Shown here: positions 1 to 12,517 of the stretch, in pieces
Layout of the letters: the number at the start of each line of letters is the position of its first letter
Position numbering within the stretch: position 1 is the first letter of the stretch
Assembly: GCA_949358305.1 (NCBI GenBank)
Contig: OX442315.1
Location: 20,176,427-20,240,426, forward strand
Direction of reading: 5' to 3'
Source: Strigamia acuminata
Taxonomy: Eukaryota > Arthropoda > Chilopoda > Geophilomorpha > Linotaeniidae
Length of the DNA: 64,000 nucleotides
Translations under genes and position numbers: made by a program
Notes under the pieces: model-generated
The model's input: only the letters and a program-made list of their open reading frames with translations
What the model was told of the DNA's origin: nothing
The model's database searches: none

Positions 1-1
1 G

Positions 2-79
2 CCTATTGAATTACCCGTGGTTTATGAAAATGGAAAAGATCAACTGGTAAGAGTTTACGGCTTATATCAAGATGGTTAA
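2..79 (+). CDS. C-terminal end of an unidentified upstream gene (partial)
   Basis: From base 2 the frame is open for 25 codons and closes with TAA at 77-79. The peptide has balanced, protein-like composition: it starts PIELPVVYENGKDQ and ends YGLYQDG, mixing hydrophobic, acidic and aromatic residues, unlike the low-complexity peptides from nearby frames. I do not recognise the family. The bases after the stop lose coding character at once and become AT-rich, as expected of a 3' UTR, with a possible poly(A) signal at 370. An alternative reading is that the exon ends at base 46, because CTG|GTAAGA at 44-52 is a fair 5' splice site; the open frame running through it argues mildly against this. 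The 5' part lies outside the window. If it is a terminal exon, it sets the left limit of the zfh1 locus. Confidence 0.45.
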   Translation, partial: PIELPVVYENGKDQLVRVYGLYQDG

Positions 80-369
80 GGCAGTCTGTGTTCTGCTGGA
101 TGGAAAATTTGAAAGATGAGTAATGTGTTTACTACACAAATCTGCATCACCTGCTTCTTAATACCTTGGCTGCTTGTGTCGTTCGTGTCGTGTCGTTTCG
201 ATCTGTTATATTGTGTGTATGTACGAATGTTCACTGCACGTGTCATTGTCAGTAAAACATTGGAAAGCAATTGCATGTCATTGGATTCTAAATTTATTTT
301 ATGTTTGATAGCTTAGTCGAATAACAAATAACCTCAATTAAAAATATTTTATATTTCTTTTTGAAAAAC

Positions 370-375
370 AATAAA
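370..375 (+). terminator. Candidate poly(A) signal AATAAA
   Basis: AATAAA lies 291 bases after the stop codon at 77-79 and is followed by a T-rich and then GT-rich stretch near 405-422 that could serve as the downstream element. It would end the 3' UTR of the partial gene at the left edge. AATAAA is frequent in AT-rich DNA, so the assignment rests on position only. Confidence 0.35.
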
Positions 376-383
376 TTCAATTT

Positions 384-465
384 TTATTATTATTATTATT
401 ATTAATTTTTTGGTCTTTGGTTAAATATTTTATAAATTTTTTTAAGTTTTATTATTATTATTATT
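384..465. repeat. Two TTA/ATT trinucleotide microsatellites
   Basis: Seven perfect TTA units occupy 384-404 and five ATT units occupy 451-465, separated by AT-rich sequence. They lie just after the candidate poly(A) signal, in what looks like the start of the spacer between the two genes. Confidence 0.8.
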
Positions 466-3252
466 GTATATTAAAAATGAGGAAAGGAATTAATATTTTG
501 ATTGGAATTAATGATTTAGATGCGAATGTTTAATTTTGCTTTGTTATTTTGTTTGACGATGTTTATTCGCAATTTGGGAGAAATACTTGAAATTTAATGA
601 CTGAAAATGGTCGAAAAGGTTTAAAAATCGTGTTGTTGAAATATTTGGTTTTGCAGTTGAATGACATGGTTGTTGATACACATCCTGTTGTAGACGGCTT
701 TGTGGCAATGTAAACTGGCTTGTTTCTTGATCAAGTCGCCACTTCATGGGCAAAGTTGTCACTTTACCCACAAACAGGAAAATTACGTTCGAAGAAACTT
801 CAGATTAGCCTTCTGGAAAATTAATTGTGTTGATAGACAAACTTGTTTCTAACTCGCCCATTGACCCCTCATCTTGGAACAAAGGATTGTTTTTTGGTAA
901 ACTTCCACCGGTGCTTGACTTAAACAAATTGGCGACCAAAGGACTGTGCCCTGCGCTCGGTTCCGAAAAAAACAATTAAAAAAGCGTCCAAATTTGAAAC
1001 AAATTTCTGATTAACTCGTCAATTTTTCTGTCCATTAATTCGCCAACGAATTTCGCAGATATTTATTTTTTGTTATTCTTGCACGAAGATCGTGTGCAAT
1101 GCCCGTCACTTATTGCAGCTGTTGCTCTGCTGGCGAAATTCGCCATAATCCCCACTTGTTATTTATTGGTTTAATGAAGGCCCATTTGTTGTTGGAGGGA
1201 AATAATTGTTTGTTTCTGATTCTGTGTAGACGGAATTCAAATTGATAATGTAAAAAACAAAAGATTTTAGTGAAAAACAGTTGGGATGGGCAGGACGCAT
1301 GATAATGCAGAGGAACTTGTTGTTTATCCGTTTTTTCTCGACGCTGAAAGACGGTTCGGGAGGAGGTTGTGTGCAACTCATCCTGTGTTGTAAGCTTTCT
1401 CCAAGATCTGATTACTGAGCAACTCATTTTGCGGTTGACCAACAACATGGTTGTCATTAAAAAAAAATTAACATTTGTTTATGGAATTAAATTTGGTTTG
1501 CAGTGCGTTTGTCCGATTGGATTTTTGAGCACACTGAGCAAACGGATTGGAATTTGGAGTGATTTAGAAAAGAATTCATTCGCTACGATTTGCCGAGAAT
1601 CATTTCAATTGATCATCTCGTGGGCAGTCAAGTGAACTTCTTACTTCTATATCGTTCTTTCTCCTCCCTGCACACGGTGCAATTGGCAACAAGATGGGGG
1701 AGAAGAATTTGCCATTCTCGTGATTAACCTGGTTTGCTCAAGGACTGACGCATGTGGTGGCTGTGGGGAGGCGAGTCCAAACCCAAGGTGTGCCATGGTG
1801 GCTGTGCACAATGGCCACCCCATTCGGGCGCGCGCACCCTGAATAGCTTCAGGTTGAGTGACTTCCAATTCCCGGTTTGCTCCGATAAAGGTACGTAATA
1901 GACAGCCATGTTTTCAAGTGGCACGGGTGCTGTTGTTACTGAATGGAGTGATAGAGGAAGAGAAGGCAGAAAAGACCGCAAATATGATTTGTGTTGATGC
2001 TGCGGACACATAACTGCACCGGGACATGAAATCACGAGTTTGCAGGAAGCCATTTGACCAAGAAGGGGAAAAGAAACAGGAGAGAAATTGAGAAGATTCA
2101 CGAAAAAGAAAATAAATTTTTTTATTTTTTTTTATTTTTTTTTATTTTGAAGGAAAAAAAATAATTGCTTCTTAGGTTAAGTCACAAAGCACTTTTACGT
2201 GTAGTCGTAAATCGAGAATAGGTTGAAAAATCTTCAGCACTGCGCGAAAATTGCATTGGAAGCGTTTATTTGAATTTATCTTTTTAAAAGCCTTAAATCA
2301 AAATTAAGTATTCGATATCAATTTAAATGTTGATTTCAATTTTCAATTTTGTTTTCCAAGCTGATGAAAGGTTTCTCTCTTTCTCTTTAAAAGTAAATGG
2401 ATAACAAAGAGAGGGGACATTTTATTTGTATTTTTTTTCTTCTATTTTTTGAATGGCACAGAGTTTAGTCATATGAATTCCCAATGGTTTCTTTGACTTT
2501 CAATTGTATGCAATACACTTACTCTTGAAAAGCCATGCACACTCGGATATGAATCGATATATTTTCCTCCTTTCTTCCCCTTCTCTCTTCCACCTTTTTT
2601 CCCAATTTTTTTTTTTTTTTTTTTTTTTTAATAAAAATAAAAATAATAAAAAAAAAATAAACTAGTGAGCAGCACAACGATTTTTTGGTGGTGTTCTTTC
2701 TCTGCTTCTTTTCCCCTCTTACCATCCCCCTTTCCACTTCCCTTGGGTGTTGACTGTAAATTAAGAAGCCAGCAGCACGGCTATTGAGCCTCAAACTCCC
2801 TATTTCTGGATGCACACTTGAGTCCAGGTGTTCCCGGCTGGGCTGTGTGGAATATTGGGCTGCACCGCCATCAACCTCCTCCACCTCCTCTCCTTCCGCA
2901 CGGTTCGGTCTCTCACTCCGATCTATTCTACCTCGCCATTCAGAACACGCGGCCTGAGCGAATGGGCGCCTGGCCATCAATATAGTCAATAGCACTTCAC
3001 TCTGACATGGAAAATAAATTAAGCCACTGCATATATATTCGCTTCGCCAGCGGACTCAAGATGCCAAACACTTTCCCCATATCTTAATTGAATTCTCTAT
3101 CAGATCATGTCTTTCAGTTTTAAAAATAAAAAAGAATAAAAAGAAATGAAATTTTTCTAAATAGAGATTTGAATTTAAAATTCTATTCCGTTTTTATTTC
3201 TATTTTTTTTTAAAAAATTTATTTTTAAAAAAAATATATATGTTCTTTTGTT
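466..3252. other. Noncoding AT-rich stretch, no gene seen
   Basis: No recognisable coding exon or RNA gene. It contains T-rich tracts at 2118-2152, a T run of about 20 bases at 2609-2629, and somewhat GC-richer patches at 1640-2060 and 2700-2960. The patch at 2520-2995 is open for 158 codons on the minus strand, but half of that peptide is low-complexity Lys/Phe, so I do not call a gene. E2-boxes are at 2825 and, further on, 3473. Confidence 0.6.
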
Positions 3253-3336
3253 TATAAAAATGTCCAGTCAGCGAAATGTGGGGTGCGCTCAGGAAGGAAC
3301 AGAGTTGGCAGTTGGCAGAAAATGTGTAAGGTGAGA
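3253..3336 (+). promoter_or_regulatory. Candidate core promoter and short first exon ending at a GTGAGA donor
   Basis: TATAAAAA sits at 3253-3260 after an AT-rich stretch. About 30 bases downstream is CTCAGG (near 3288), an acceptable initiator, and the sequence becomes GC-richer. A strong 5' splice site AAG|GTGAGA follows at 3328-3336. A first exon would run from about 3288 to 3330 and would be mostly untranslated: the only ATG (3322) would add three codons in phase 0, which does not match the phase 1 start of the ZEB exon. This is the best-placed candidate I see for the distal zfh1 promoter, because the recursive splice sites require an exon somewhere left of 20161. The motifs are individually common. 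Confidence 0.25.
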
Positions 3337-5721
3337 TGCTCACGGTCGCTGCTCGGGAAGGTATGCGGCGATAAGGAGCAGCTCACTCAGAGCAAGTTGA
3401 TGCTGGCTCCAGAGACTGGACGGGAGCTGCCATTTGGAGGGGGATTTTGCAGAACTCTTTCGCACCAAAGTACAGGTGTCGCGCTCGGATTCGTGCGTAA
3501 CTTTAGTAGTTCTACGTGCCCGTAGTAGACACAATGTGTTCATTCATTCATTGACTGTACTTTTCAACCTTTAAAAAGATGATTCATTCAGTTAAAGAGC
3601 ATTTGATTTGAGCAATCGCGCTCCAACCTGAATGTCATTGCGATAATGTGGAGAGAGAGAGAGAAAAAAAATTGGTCTTTATTCGTTCTCGTTTCCTGTT
3701 AATGAAGTGATTCTGGATTTACATTTAGCCGCGTTTGAAATCCCTAAATCGTTAGGAAGGGGAATAGAAGGTGCTTTCCCCATTCGTGCTAGGGTTCCCG
3801 TCTCGTTCAGCTTGGCGCCACGGCTCGGGGGAGTTGCTTGTGCGGTGGTCACATCATTTGTCCATTGGCCCAGGAATAGTTGCTCCCTGCAGCCTCTATT
3901 TAGGGATGGTCGACATTGCGAGCATTCCTGCGGTGCTCGGGTGTAGACGGTGGAAGCCAACTTTCCTTCTACAAACTTATTCATTCTAATTTTCGGTTTA
4001 AATTTAAGATTAAAAGTAATTGTATTTGAAGGGGAATAAAATGAATTTTAGGTGAAAGGAAGTGGGGAAATTTGGGTTTTTTTGGGGGATTTTTATCGAG
4101 TGAGGGAGGTGGACAGAGTAAAATTGTAGGGAATGCCCCGTGTGATGAACGCCACCAGGAATTAATCAGGAAACCCAATGGGAGCGATCGAAATGGGCTT
4201 GATGCCTTCAAAATTAATCAGGATGATGTCATCAGGCGGACCATGTGCAGGAATTATTTGGATCCCCTCCTGTGTGCCTGGATGATGCATACCTATGGTG
4301 GGGGGAGGAAATGGATTTGTCTATTTTTGAAAGACAGGGAGAAAGAAAGAGCGGTAGCAAATATTTTATTTATTTAATTATTTTTTGCGCAATTTTAATC
4401 TCCGCTTTTTGATGTAAATCAATAAGAATCGAATTTGATTAAATTAAATGCACTAGGAAGTGAATTACGAATTGGAATTGCCTTAATGAATCACGACGTA
4501 AATGATGAAATAAATGGAATATCCCGTGCATCACGTGAGAAATTCGTGTCAATATTCGCCAAGATTGGGCTTTTGTTGACAGCGTTTTGTTGGTGTTGGT
4601 TGAAAGCTTTATTTTGTGACTGTGGCCAGGGCGACGTCACAGCTGTCTATCACGCGTGTCTTGGTTGGGAGTCTCTTTTCCACATGGGAGGATTTTAATC
4701 AGTCGACGAAATGGACAGTCGAAAGGGTAGAATCCATTGCAGCGACCGAAGGGAAGATGCGGCGAGACAGGAGTGCAGCATCCTGCGTCTGCACCTGGTC
4801 GAACCGAGGGAGGGAGAAGGAAGGGGCCAGGGGAGAATGAGAGAGAGAGCGAGAGAGCTAGGGGGACGAAGAAGAGGTGATGGTAGAGAGGTAGGGGGAG
4901 CGAAAGGAAGGGAATGTACTAAGCACAGAGAGGGATTTTATTTCCAGCATCTTTTTCTACTGGAACTCATGTGGGTGGGGGGATGAGTAAATGGAATGAA
5001 CACGAGACTGGAACTTGCAGATAAATATTGCAGGATTGCGCGCATAGAGGGGTGTGGATTAGATAATCATTTCGTTTGTGCATCATATTTCCCTGTGAAG
5101 AATGATTTATCCTAGGTGACGTGGGTTGGATAGTCGAGAGATCAATTATAACGAGCATTGTGTCAGTTCATCAAACCATAAATGTCGATAGGAAAATGGT
5201 GTTATTAGTTCTTTATCGTTTTATTTAGTGAAACATTGTTGCTGCTTGTGTGGAAATAAGTGTGGTTTTATTTATTTTTTCAATCAGTTTTAGTTTTATG
5301 GGGGAAGTTTAGTTTGGTCGTTGACTTGGGTTTATCTGCAACTGTTGTTGTGGCAATAGGAAATGGCGTTGTGAATTGTAACGTCGAATTTTGAAGTGAA
5401 ATTGATTGCGGTGCATATATATGCGCAAGTTGATGTAAATGGACAGGTTGAGCAGAGCTAATTAGACCTGAATTCACCATTATGGCCCATTGAGCTGCGC
5501 AAATAGATCGCTAGCATTTCTAGGGTAACTTGGAACACATTTAGCCACCACACCTGGCGTTCGTTTTGACAATTTGGAAGGCAGGTCCTGGTTTCGATCG
5601 AGGGGGATGTTGGTCGTAGGTTGGGGTTGGGGTGGGGTGGGGGTGGCAAATGAGAGGGTCTACCTCTTCATTAAATACTTTTGACTTGTAATTTTGAAGT
5701 GGTGAATTAGCTTCCGTAATT

Positions 5722-5749
5722 GTAATTAATGAGAAGAGCCATTAATTAC
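5722..5749. repeat. Perfect 10-bp inverted repeat of TAATTA sites
   Basis: GTAATTAATG at 5722-5731 and CATTAATTAC at 5740-5749 are exact reverse complements with an 8-base spacer. Each arm contains a TAATTA core, the site bound by many homeodomain proteins, so the element could bind a homeodomain pair or form a short hairpin in RNA. Confidence 0.6.
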
Positions 5750-7066
5750 CTTCTTTTACTTTAAGGTTGATGCATCATTATATAAGGAAGGGAAAATAGA
5801 GGGGGCTTCTAGCAGACTGAGCTCTTTCTCTCTCCTGCTCTCCCCCAGTTTCCCGTTGTCGGGGCGGGGTTTTTCGAAAGGGTGAAGTGGCGTTCATTTA
5901 TCTTAGCCACGTTGACTTGTAGTTGAAGTTGGTGGTTCGCTTCATTAATTCGTGACTTCTTATATAAGAGACCTGCTTCACTTGCCAACTGTATCATTAT
6001 CGACTTGAGTTTATTTACTTACGCTTTGGCTTGGAATAATTTTTCGCTCAAAAGTTAATCAATCTCCTTTCTCTATAGAGTGAGAATATGATGATGAGTA
6101 TATAAAAAGGAGAAAGTTTTCTTTTTCTTTTTCTATTTTTCTATTTTTTTTTTTTTTTTTATAAATTGATTAATTTTAAATATTTGATTTTAGATTTTTT
6201 TTTTCAATGAAAAGTTTTGAAATTTGACGTGTGTAAATAAATGTTTGTAAAAATCGATATGTCGTGGAAGAATAAGGTGGTATTTGATGGGCGTTTGAAA
6301 TTTTAATTGGAATGGAAAACCACTAAATTCATTAATTGTACTTTTGTGCAGCTGGATCATAATTGTGAAATTAATTACTAACACGGAGGTGTAAATTTCA
6401 TTAAAAGATTACGTTATTATTGCCAAGGTATGCTTTGGTCGATCAATTAATTTAAAAATACCAACCGTGAGTTGAAGAGGAGGTCAAAGGGGATTGTTTA
6501 GGAAAAGAGAACGGAGGTGGGGTGTTGAGAGGGAGGAGTAATTGTTTTAATTGCACCAAGTCGATTTGGCTTTAAGGTTGGGAAGGAAGCTTTCATTTTC
6601 CATGGCAATTGTGCACTTTTCCTCAACGTTAAATATGGCTCTCTGGTGATAGGATCAGTTGGCGACAATTAACTTTGTCGTTGGAGCAATTACAGGAGAG
6701 ACGAGTGGAGCACACTGCAAAATAAACGCCATAAATTAGGCCCACGTCCATTGTGTGCAACTGATCAGGTAATTACTTCGTGGAAAATGCTCGGCAAAGG
6801 CATGTTACATGGAAAAATGAATTTATTTCGAAGAAGGGGACAGATAACAAAAGAATTATGTTTTGTCTATTTGTTTTATTATTAGTATTAATAAATGACG
6901 GTTCGAGTTGAAAGAAAACAGCTACAGACACAAGAGGGCGGGAAAAAAGATGGACATGAGGGGGTCTGGAAAAAGACCACATTTATTATGATTAAGAGAA
7001 AAAGTGACTGGGGACCTCTTACTCACTCACATGTGAGTAATTCAATTAGCAAGCTCTGGCAATGTG

Positions 7067-7121
7067 TTTTTTTTTTTTTTTTTACTCTCTCTCTCTTTCT
7101 CTTTCTCTCTCTCGCTCTCTT
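7067..7121. repeat. T tract followed by CT-rich microsatellite
   Basis: A run of about 16 T at 7067-7083 is followed by an imperfect CT repeat to 7121. It looks like a polypyrimidine tract, but no AG suitable for a 3' splice site follows closely. Confidence 0.7.
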
Positions 7122-10100
7122 TTTGGGATGTTTATTATTTTTTTTGAGGTGATAAATTTTGAGCGAAGACATGCGAAATTGTTTGTTCGAGTAGCGGCGC
7201 TTTTTAAATTATTTGGCGACTATTTCAGGTGTGAATGTTATTAGTGCAAGTGGGAGATTGAAAAATGCATTGAAGGTGAATCGGTTTGTGTGAGGTAGGG
7301 GTTGAAATGGAACGAGTATATACGGAGGTGGGTGAGATAATAACATGAGGACCGCGGACGAGTAGAAGCTTCGGCACTCGCTGTGAAATCGGAATCCAGG
7401 TGTGAATGAAGTTGAATAGACATCGGTTCCTTCAACTGGTGCCTGTGAGCTGCAAATGTGCAATCGCATTTGCAGCTTCGAAAGGAAAGTGAAAGAGACT
7501 TTTTTTATATATATAAAATGGGAATGGGAAAGAAGAAAAAGGATAAGGGGAAAAAAATGTCTTTTTTTGTCGGTTATTCAACCGCGGAAATTTGAATTTT
7601 TTTTTTTAAATTTTTTTAATTGATATTTTAGTTTGATAAGGAAATAAAATTAATTTTTAAAATTTTTTTTAATTTTTTTTTTGTTATTTAAAAAAATGTA
7701 TGAAATAAATGGATTTTATAGGGTGAATTGAATTTTATTTAAGCAGACCTTTTCTAGGTTTGATTCTTTCACTTTTCCTGTCTCGTCACTTCGTTAAATG
7801 AGTTGCAGGTATAGTGACAGGATATCCTGCTAGTTGGTGATAGCTAATCAGGTCCAGCTCACCTTCAACACGCGGAAATAGGCGAGTAAAAAGGTAACGA
7901 AATGAAAAGAAAGTATTAACATTGACCACAAGTTGCCACATCCACTTTCTAATGAAGGAAGAAGGAAATAAAGCCAATTTGGTCTTGTAAATTGGCAGAG
8001 GTATTTTAAGAATGCTCATTTCATCAACTCAATTAAATTCGCCGTTTTTGAGCATTGAAGTGAAGCAATTATTTTTATTTATGTAAATAAATTTCATTTA
8101 ACTAATCAGACTAATTCTGGCAGTGTGCATTTTCTAACAAATAATTCAAATCGATATTTTTTTCGAAGGTAAACATGGAACGATGATAAATTTGCTCGTG
8201 TGTTGAAAGAGATTTTAGAGAACTGATTTACCGAGCTGATTTTTTTTATTTAAGCGCTGTGTTTTGTTTATTTGAAAAATGTTTGCCAACTGAGGTTTTA
8301 TTTTCGTTCCAACCTGGCGTTTAATTGGTAGGTGGCGCCATGATATTTGGCAGTTGAAGGTACAGAAAAAGGACGTTGGTCTCGTCTCTAATTGGATGAA
8401 AAGGGAACCCGTAGTTTATATTTTACACGTGCCAGATGCGAGCTTTTTATTTTATTGCCTCTTTTACATCGAATATTAAATCTAATTCATTACTAATTAC
8501 TTAGGTTTAAAATCTGATAATTTGACTTGTTTATTTTACTCATTATGCATCCATTTTTGGTCAAATGGGAGGCGATGACATTTCATTTGTTTATGTTATG
8601 TTATGAGGAATTCATTCTCTCATAACAGAAACCACTTGATGTGACGCCATGCTTTGAATAAATAAACACGTTGAGTAATTCGTTTTTCTAATGCTATTTA
8701 ATACGCAAATAATAAATAAAATGCGATTTTTTGAATATATAAAATTTAAATTTGATTTTTTTTTTAATTTTTAAAAAAAAAATTTTTTTTTTGTTTGTTT
8801 GGAAATGGTTGTGGAGGAAATCGTTATCAAAATTCGTTTTTAATTTCTTGAGATATGAGAAACGAAAGCAGTTTTCAGTTCAAAGTTGAAAACACTTTTT
8901 CAATGCGCACCCCACCTGTTATGCATCCAGTTCAAAAGTCGACACATCACTTCGGGTCACCATATATAATTTATCTTTTTATTTTTTTTATTTTTAAACC
9001 ATAAAAAAAAATAAAACGAAATTGTGAAATGGGTGTTTTAAAAAATTCCATTGCGCGACCTTATCGAAAGTATTAAATTTCTTTTTTGTACATGGAAAGT
9101 AGGTTTTCAGAGGTTAGGGACACGCTGTTTATTAGAGATAATTTCAATTGATAATTCGAAATTTATCTAAAAACAAAAATAAATTTACAAAAATGATCCA
9201 CGAAGCCATTTACAACATCCTTTCTTGAGCGGTTAAGCACAAAAACCCGTTGAGAGCAGAAGAGTGCTGCTCTGCAAATATTCAAAGTGAAGTGAAGTTT
9301 ATTGAGATAAGCAACTCACTCGTCCCTGTATACACTCGAGAAAACGTGGCAAGAGAATATTGATAACCTCTTGTAACCCTTAGTAATAGTTCACGGCTAG
9401 CTGTGGGACTCAATCAACGCCAAAATTTGGCCTCATGCCCACATTTCGTCTTGTAGGTGGCGCTTTGTTTTAATTATAGTCACTCACCTGTATAAGCAAA
9501 TCTTAAATAGATGTGTTTCAGGTGTTGCTGAGAAAATTTGGCACCAGTTTTCATGACTGGCTTCAGCCTGGCGCCATTTTTTTTTTTATTTTCAAGCATT
9601 TTTTATTTTTACGCACATTTAACAGTTTTATTTTAAGGAAAGAGCATTGAAACGCTTGAGTTATTTTGATTTACACCTGAATGTACAGAAGAAGGGGAAA
9701 AAATAGAGCTTTAAATTTAAAAATAGCGATTTGTACGTTTTTGCCCCTTCTCAACTGTATACACCTTTCTGGTTTTATTTTCTCTTTTCTTCCGTGGTAA
9801 AACCTCTTTGTTTTTGTTGTTGGTCGTGTTCAGTTGAGTACAAAAGAGGAAGTGGTTTTAAAGGTGACAGCAGTTAGCACCTTGTTTTGAGGTGCAGCAT
9901 GTGGAAAGTAGAGATAAATACACCGGAATTGCTTTATGAGGGCGACCTGTTAGCATTTCATGCCCACATTAATGGTCTTTGGCTTCCTCTTAGAAAAAGG
10001 ACACCTTGTTGACCCTTTGTTATGCCACTGGCTCCATCTGAATGAAAATATTCTAATTTCATTAACATTTTAAGGCAAATTAAAATGCTTTAAAAGTATA

Positions 10101-12501
10101 AAATGAAAATTAAAAAAAAAAATTTTTAAACAAATATTAAGCTTTAAAAAAATCTCTAAATTAACATGGGAAATCATTACATAAAAGAAATTGAAACTTT
10201 TTTGCCAGTTTATTAATTTTTAACGATTCTTTAGGGGGAAATATAAGAAAATATGAAGTATTTATGCCTAAGAAAATTTAGATGTAAAAAAGTGAGGATT
10301 TTGGTGTGTGGAAAAGGGGTTGTGATTTGGTTTCACAATTTGTAGTTGGCAGGGGTGTAAGGGACTGCTGATGTGACAGAGATAGAGTGCACGACTAATG
10401 AGCGTGTGACTCTTAGCAGCTGCATCGACTGAACTGCACACACAGGTACAAGATGAGGAGAGACTTAATCCAAACGAGACTCATCTGGGTCAGAAATCAC
10501 CATTTTGAGGCACGGAAAGTCGTATAATGGAAAACGTTGCGGGTTCACGACCCCGAAAGAGCTGATATGACAGTTTTCTAGCCCAATGTAATAAATGTTT
10601 CCCCATCTGTTTCTGGTGTGTGGGGGGCGCGCGTGTATGTGTATAGAACTGGATTGAAAACCGTTCTGTTGAGGAAGGGAAAAAGAAAAAAAGAGAGAAA
10701 AAAATGAGTGAGATGGTGACAGGTGATAGCATTATTTGAGGCGAAAAGTTGATTGTATACCTTGAGCAATTCCTGGCATTACACGGGTAGTCAAAAAGTG
10801 GAAAGGCAGAAAGAGAAAGTTCATTTGTCATCATTTCTCAATAAGAGTGAGAATTGCACTTATCGATAGAGAAAACGCTCATTAAAAGGACCAACCCTCC
10901 TTTTTGCTGTGGTCTTATCGAATGCTGACACATAAGAAAGAAAATAGACCGTTTTTTTATTATTGGATTTTTGGCCTAATATTGAGTTTGGAATTGGATG
11001 ATAACATTTCTTTATTTTTTCTTTCGTAAATTGAATTTTGGATTAAATTAAATTAAATATAAACCAGAAATAATTTTATTTATCCATTTTTTTTATTTTT
11101 ATTTTTTTATTTTTTTATTTTTTTTATTTTATTATTGATGCATAATGACTGTATATAGAGAATGAGAAGTGTCACATTGAGAGTGCAAATTTCAAGTCAA
11201 AGTCGCATTACAACCCCTGAATGTCCACTAATTGAAGAGTGGGTGGCCATTGTACTTGGTCAACACGACGGTCATTGCTCTCACTTTTCTCTTTCTGTTG
11301 GACCCTTTTGTTGCCTGTGATTGGTGGTAATCAAGGCTGTGCTCGAAAAGATGGAACCCCCAATCCATTTGGCGTCCCTCACCTTCTTTCCCTATACCTT
11401 CACCCGCACCTTCTCGTGTCCCCTCTTCTCTCCCGTCTAATGAACCCATTTGTTAGCAGATGGGAGCCACACGCTCAAAGGAACCAACTCAATGCTCAAC
11501 ACCTCGTGTTGCACCTTTAAGACTCATTTTTTTGTCCTTTTTGTCCTTTTTTTCTCGTTTTTCTTTTTTTTATTATTCAGGTTTTTGTAGATTTGACGCT
11601 CTTTTTTAATGGTAGCGAAAATCTTTATAATGCGAGTTGGGTAGGTGGGGGTTCGGGGCTAACGATTTGTTAAAATGGCGTCATATAAAAGAAAATTATG
11701 TTCTTTTATGAGATGAGAAATTATTTGCTAATTTGATTAGACCGTGCGAATGTAAAGGGTTGAGAGCGCAGTTGACTCGGAAATATTGACCAAGAAGGGT
11801 GTGGCATGACGCGGGGTTTGGATATGGTGAAGATGGGGTGGGATGGAAGGGGGTGTGTGTATCTGCGTGTGTTGTGACCTTGTTGTTGTTGTTGAAAGTG
11901 AATTTGAACAATTTAGTGTCGGTCTAAATCTTCTCATAAACAATTAAATTGAGCGTGAAATTTGGATTAAGCCCTGGCTGGGACAAGTAATTCCAGTCCA
12001 ATTAGGAAATAAGCCGACAGTTTTGGGCGAAAATAGCAATGGGCTAATTGTACGTTGGAGACGCGCAGTGGAACGCGACTGCCAACGGCAAGTTGCTGAG
12101 AAATTAATATGTGACCAACATAAATTTTTTCCTCTGTCTCATTGCTTAGCGAATGAAATTTTTCTTTATTTTTTCTTTTTTCCTCTTCTCAAAATTTCAA
12201 CGAGGATGCATAAACATCTCATTTAAAACAATGTGCACTCGACTGACTCCATTCAAATGTAATTTTGTTGGTGCGTTTTTCGTTCCTCCAGCTCGCAAAA
12301 CGGCAAAAGTGTTTAATTACAGGTTAAGGATTATTTAATGCACCGGCTGTTTTGTCGCTCTGTGTATGTATCACGGTAGGAACGGCTTTTAATTTGTTTT
12401 GTTTATGAAGCGAGTGGATCAATGCGAGAGTTTTTCGAGAATTAACAACTCACTTTGTTTTAATTCTTTTCCCCTTTCTTTTCTCCTTCGATTTTATATG
12501 T

Positions 12502-12517
12502 TTTGCGCGTGCGCAAA
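12502..12517. promoter_or_regulatory. NRF1/Ewg-type palindrome
   Basis: TTTGCGC-GT-GCGCAAA is a palindrome with 7-base arms and, on the minus strand, matches the NRF1 consensus YGCGCAYGCGCR. NRF1 sites are usually promoter elements, but I see no exon next to this one. Confidence 0.5.

Noticed and set aside
2519-2995. 158-codon minus-strand frame ending in a Lys/Phe-rich stretch
   Set aside because: Half the peptide is homopolymer-derived; the T run at 2609 could suggest a retrocopy poly(A) tail on the minus strand, but no source gene or target-site duplication is visible.
6895-6960. Peptide VERKQLQ and similar RKQ words as the CKRRKQ start of ZEB proteins
   Set aside because: I searched the plus strand by eye for a CKRRKQ-like first exon. 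None has the preceding Cys-Lys-Arg and a donor, so the canonical ZEB start is either outside the window or diverged.
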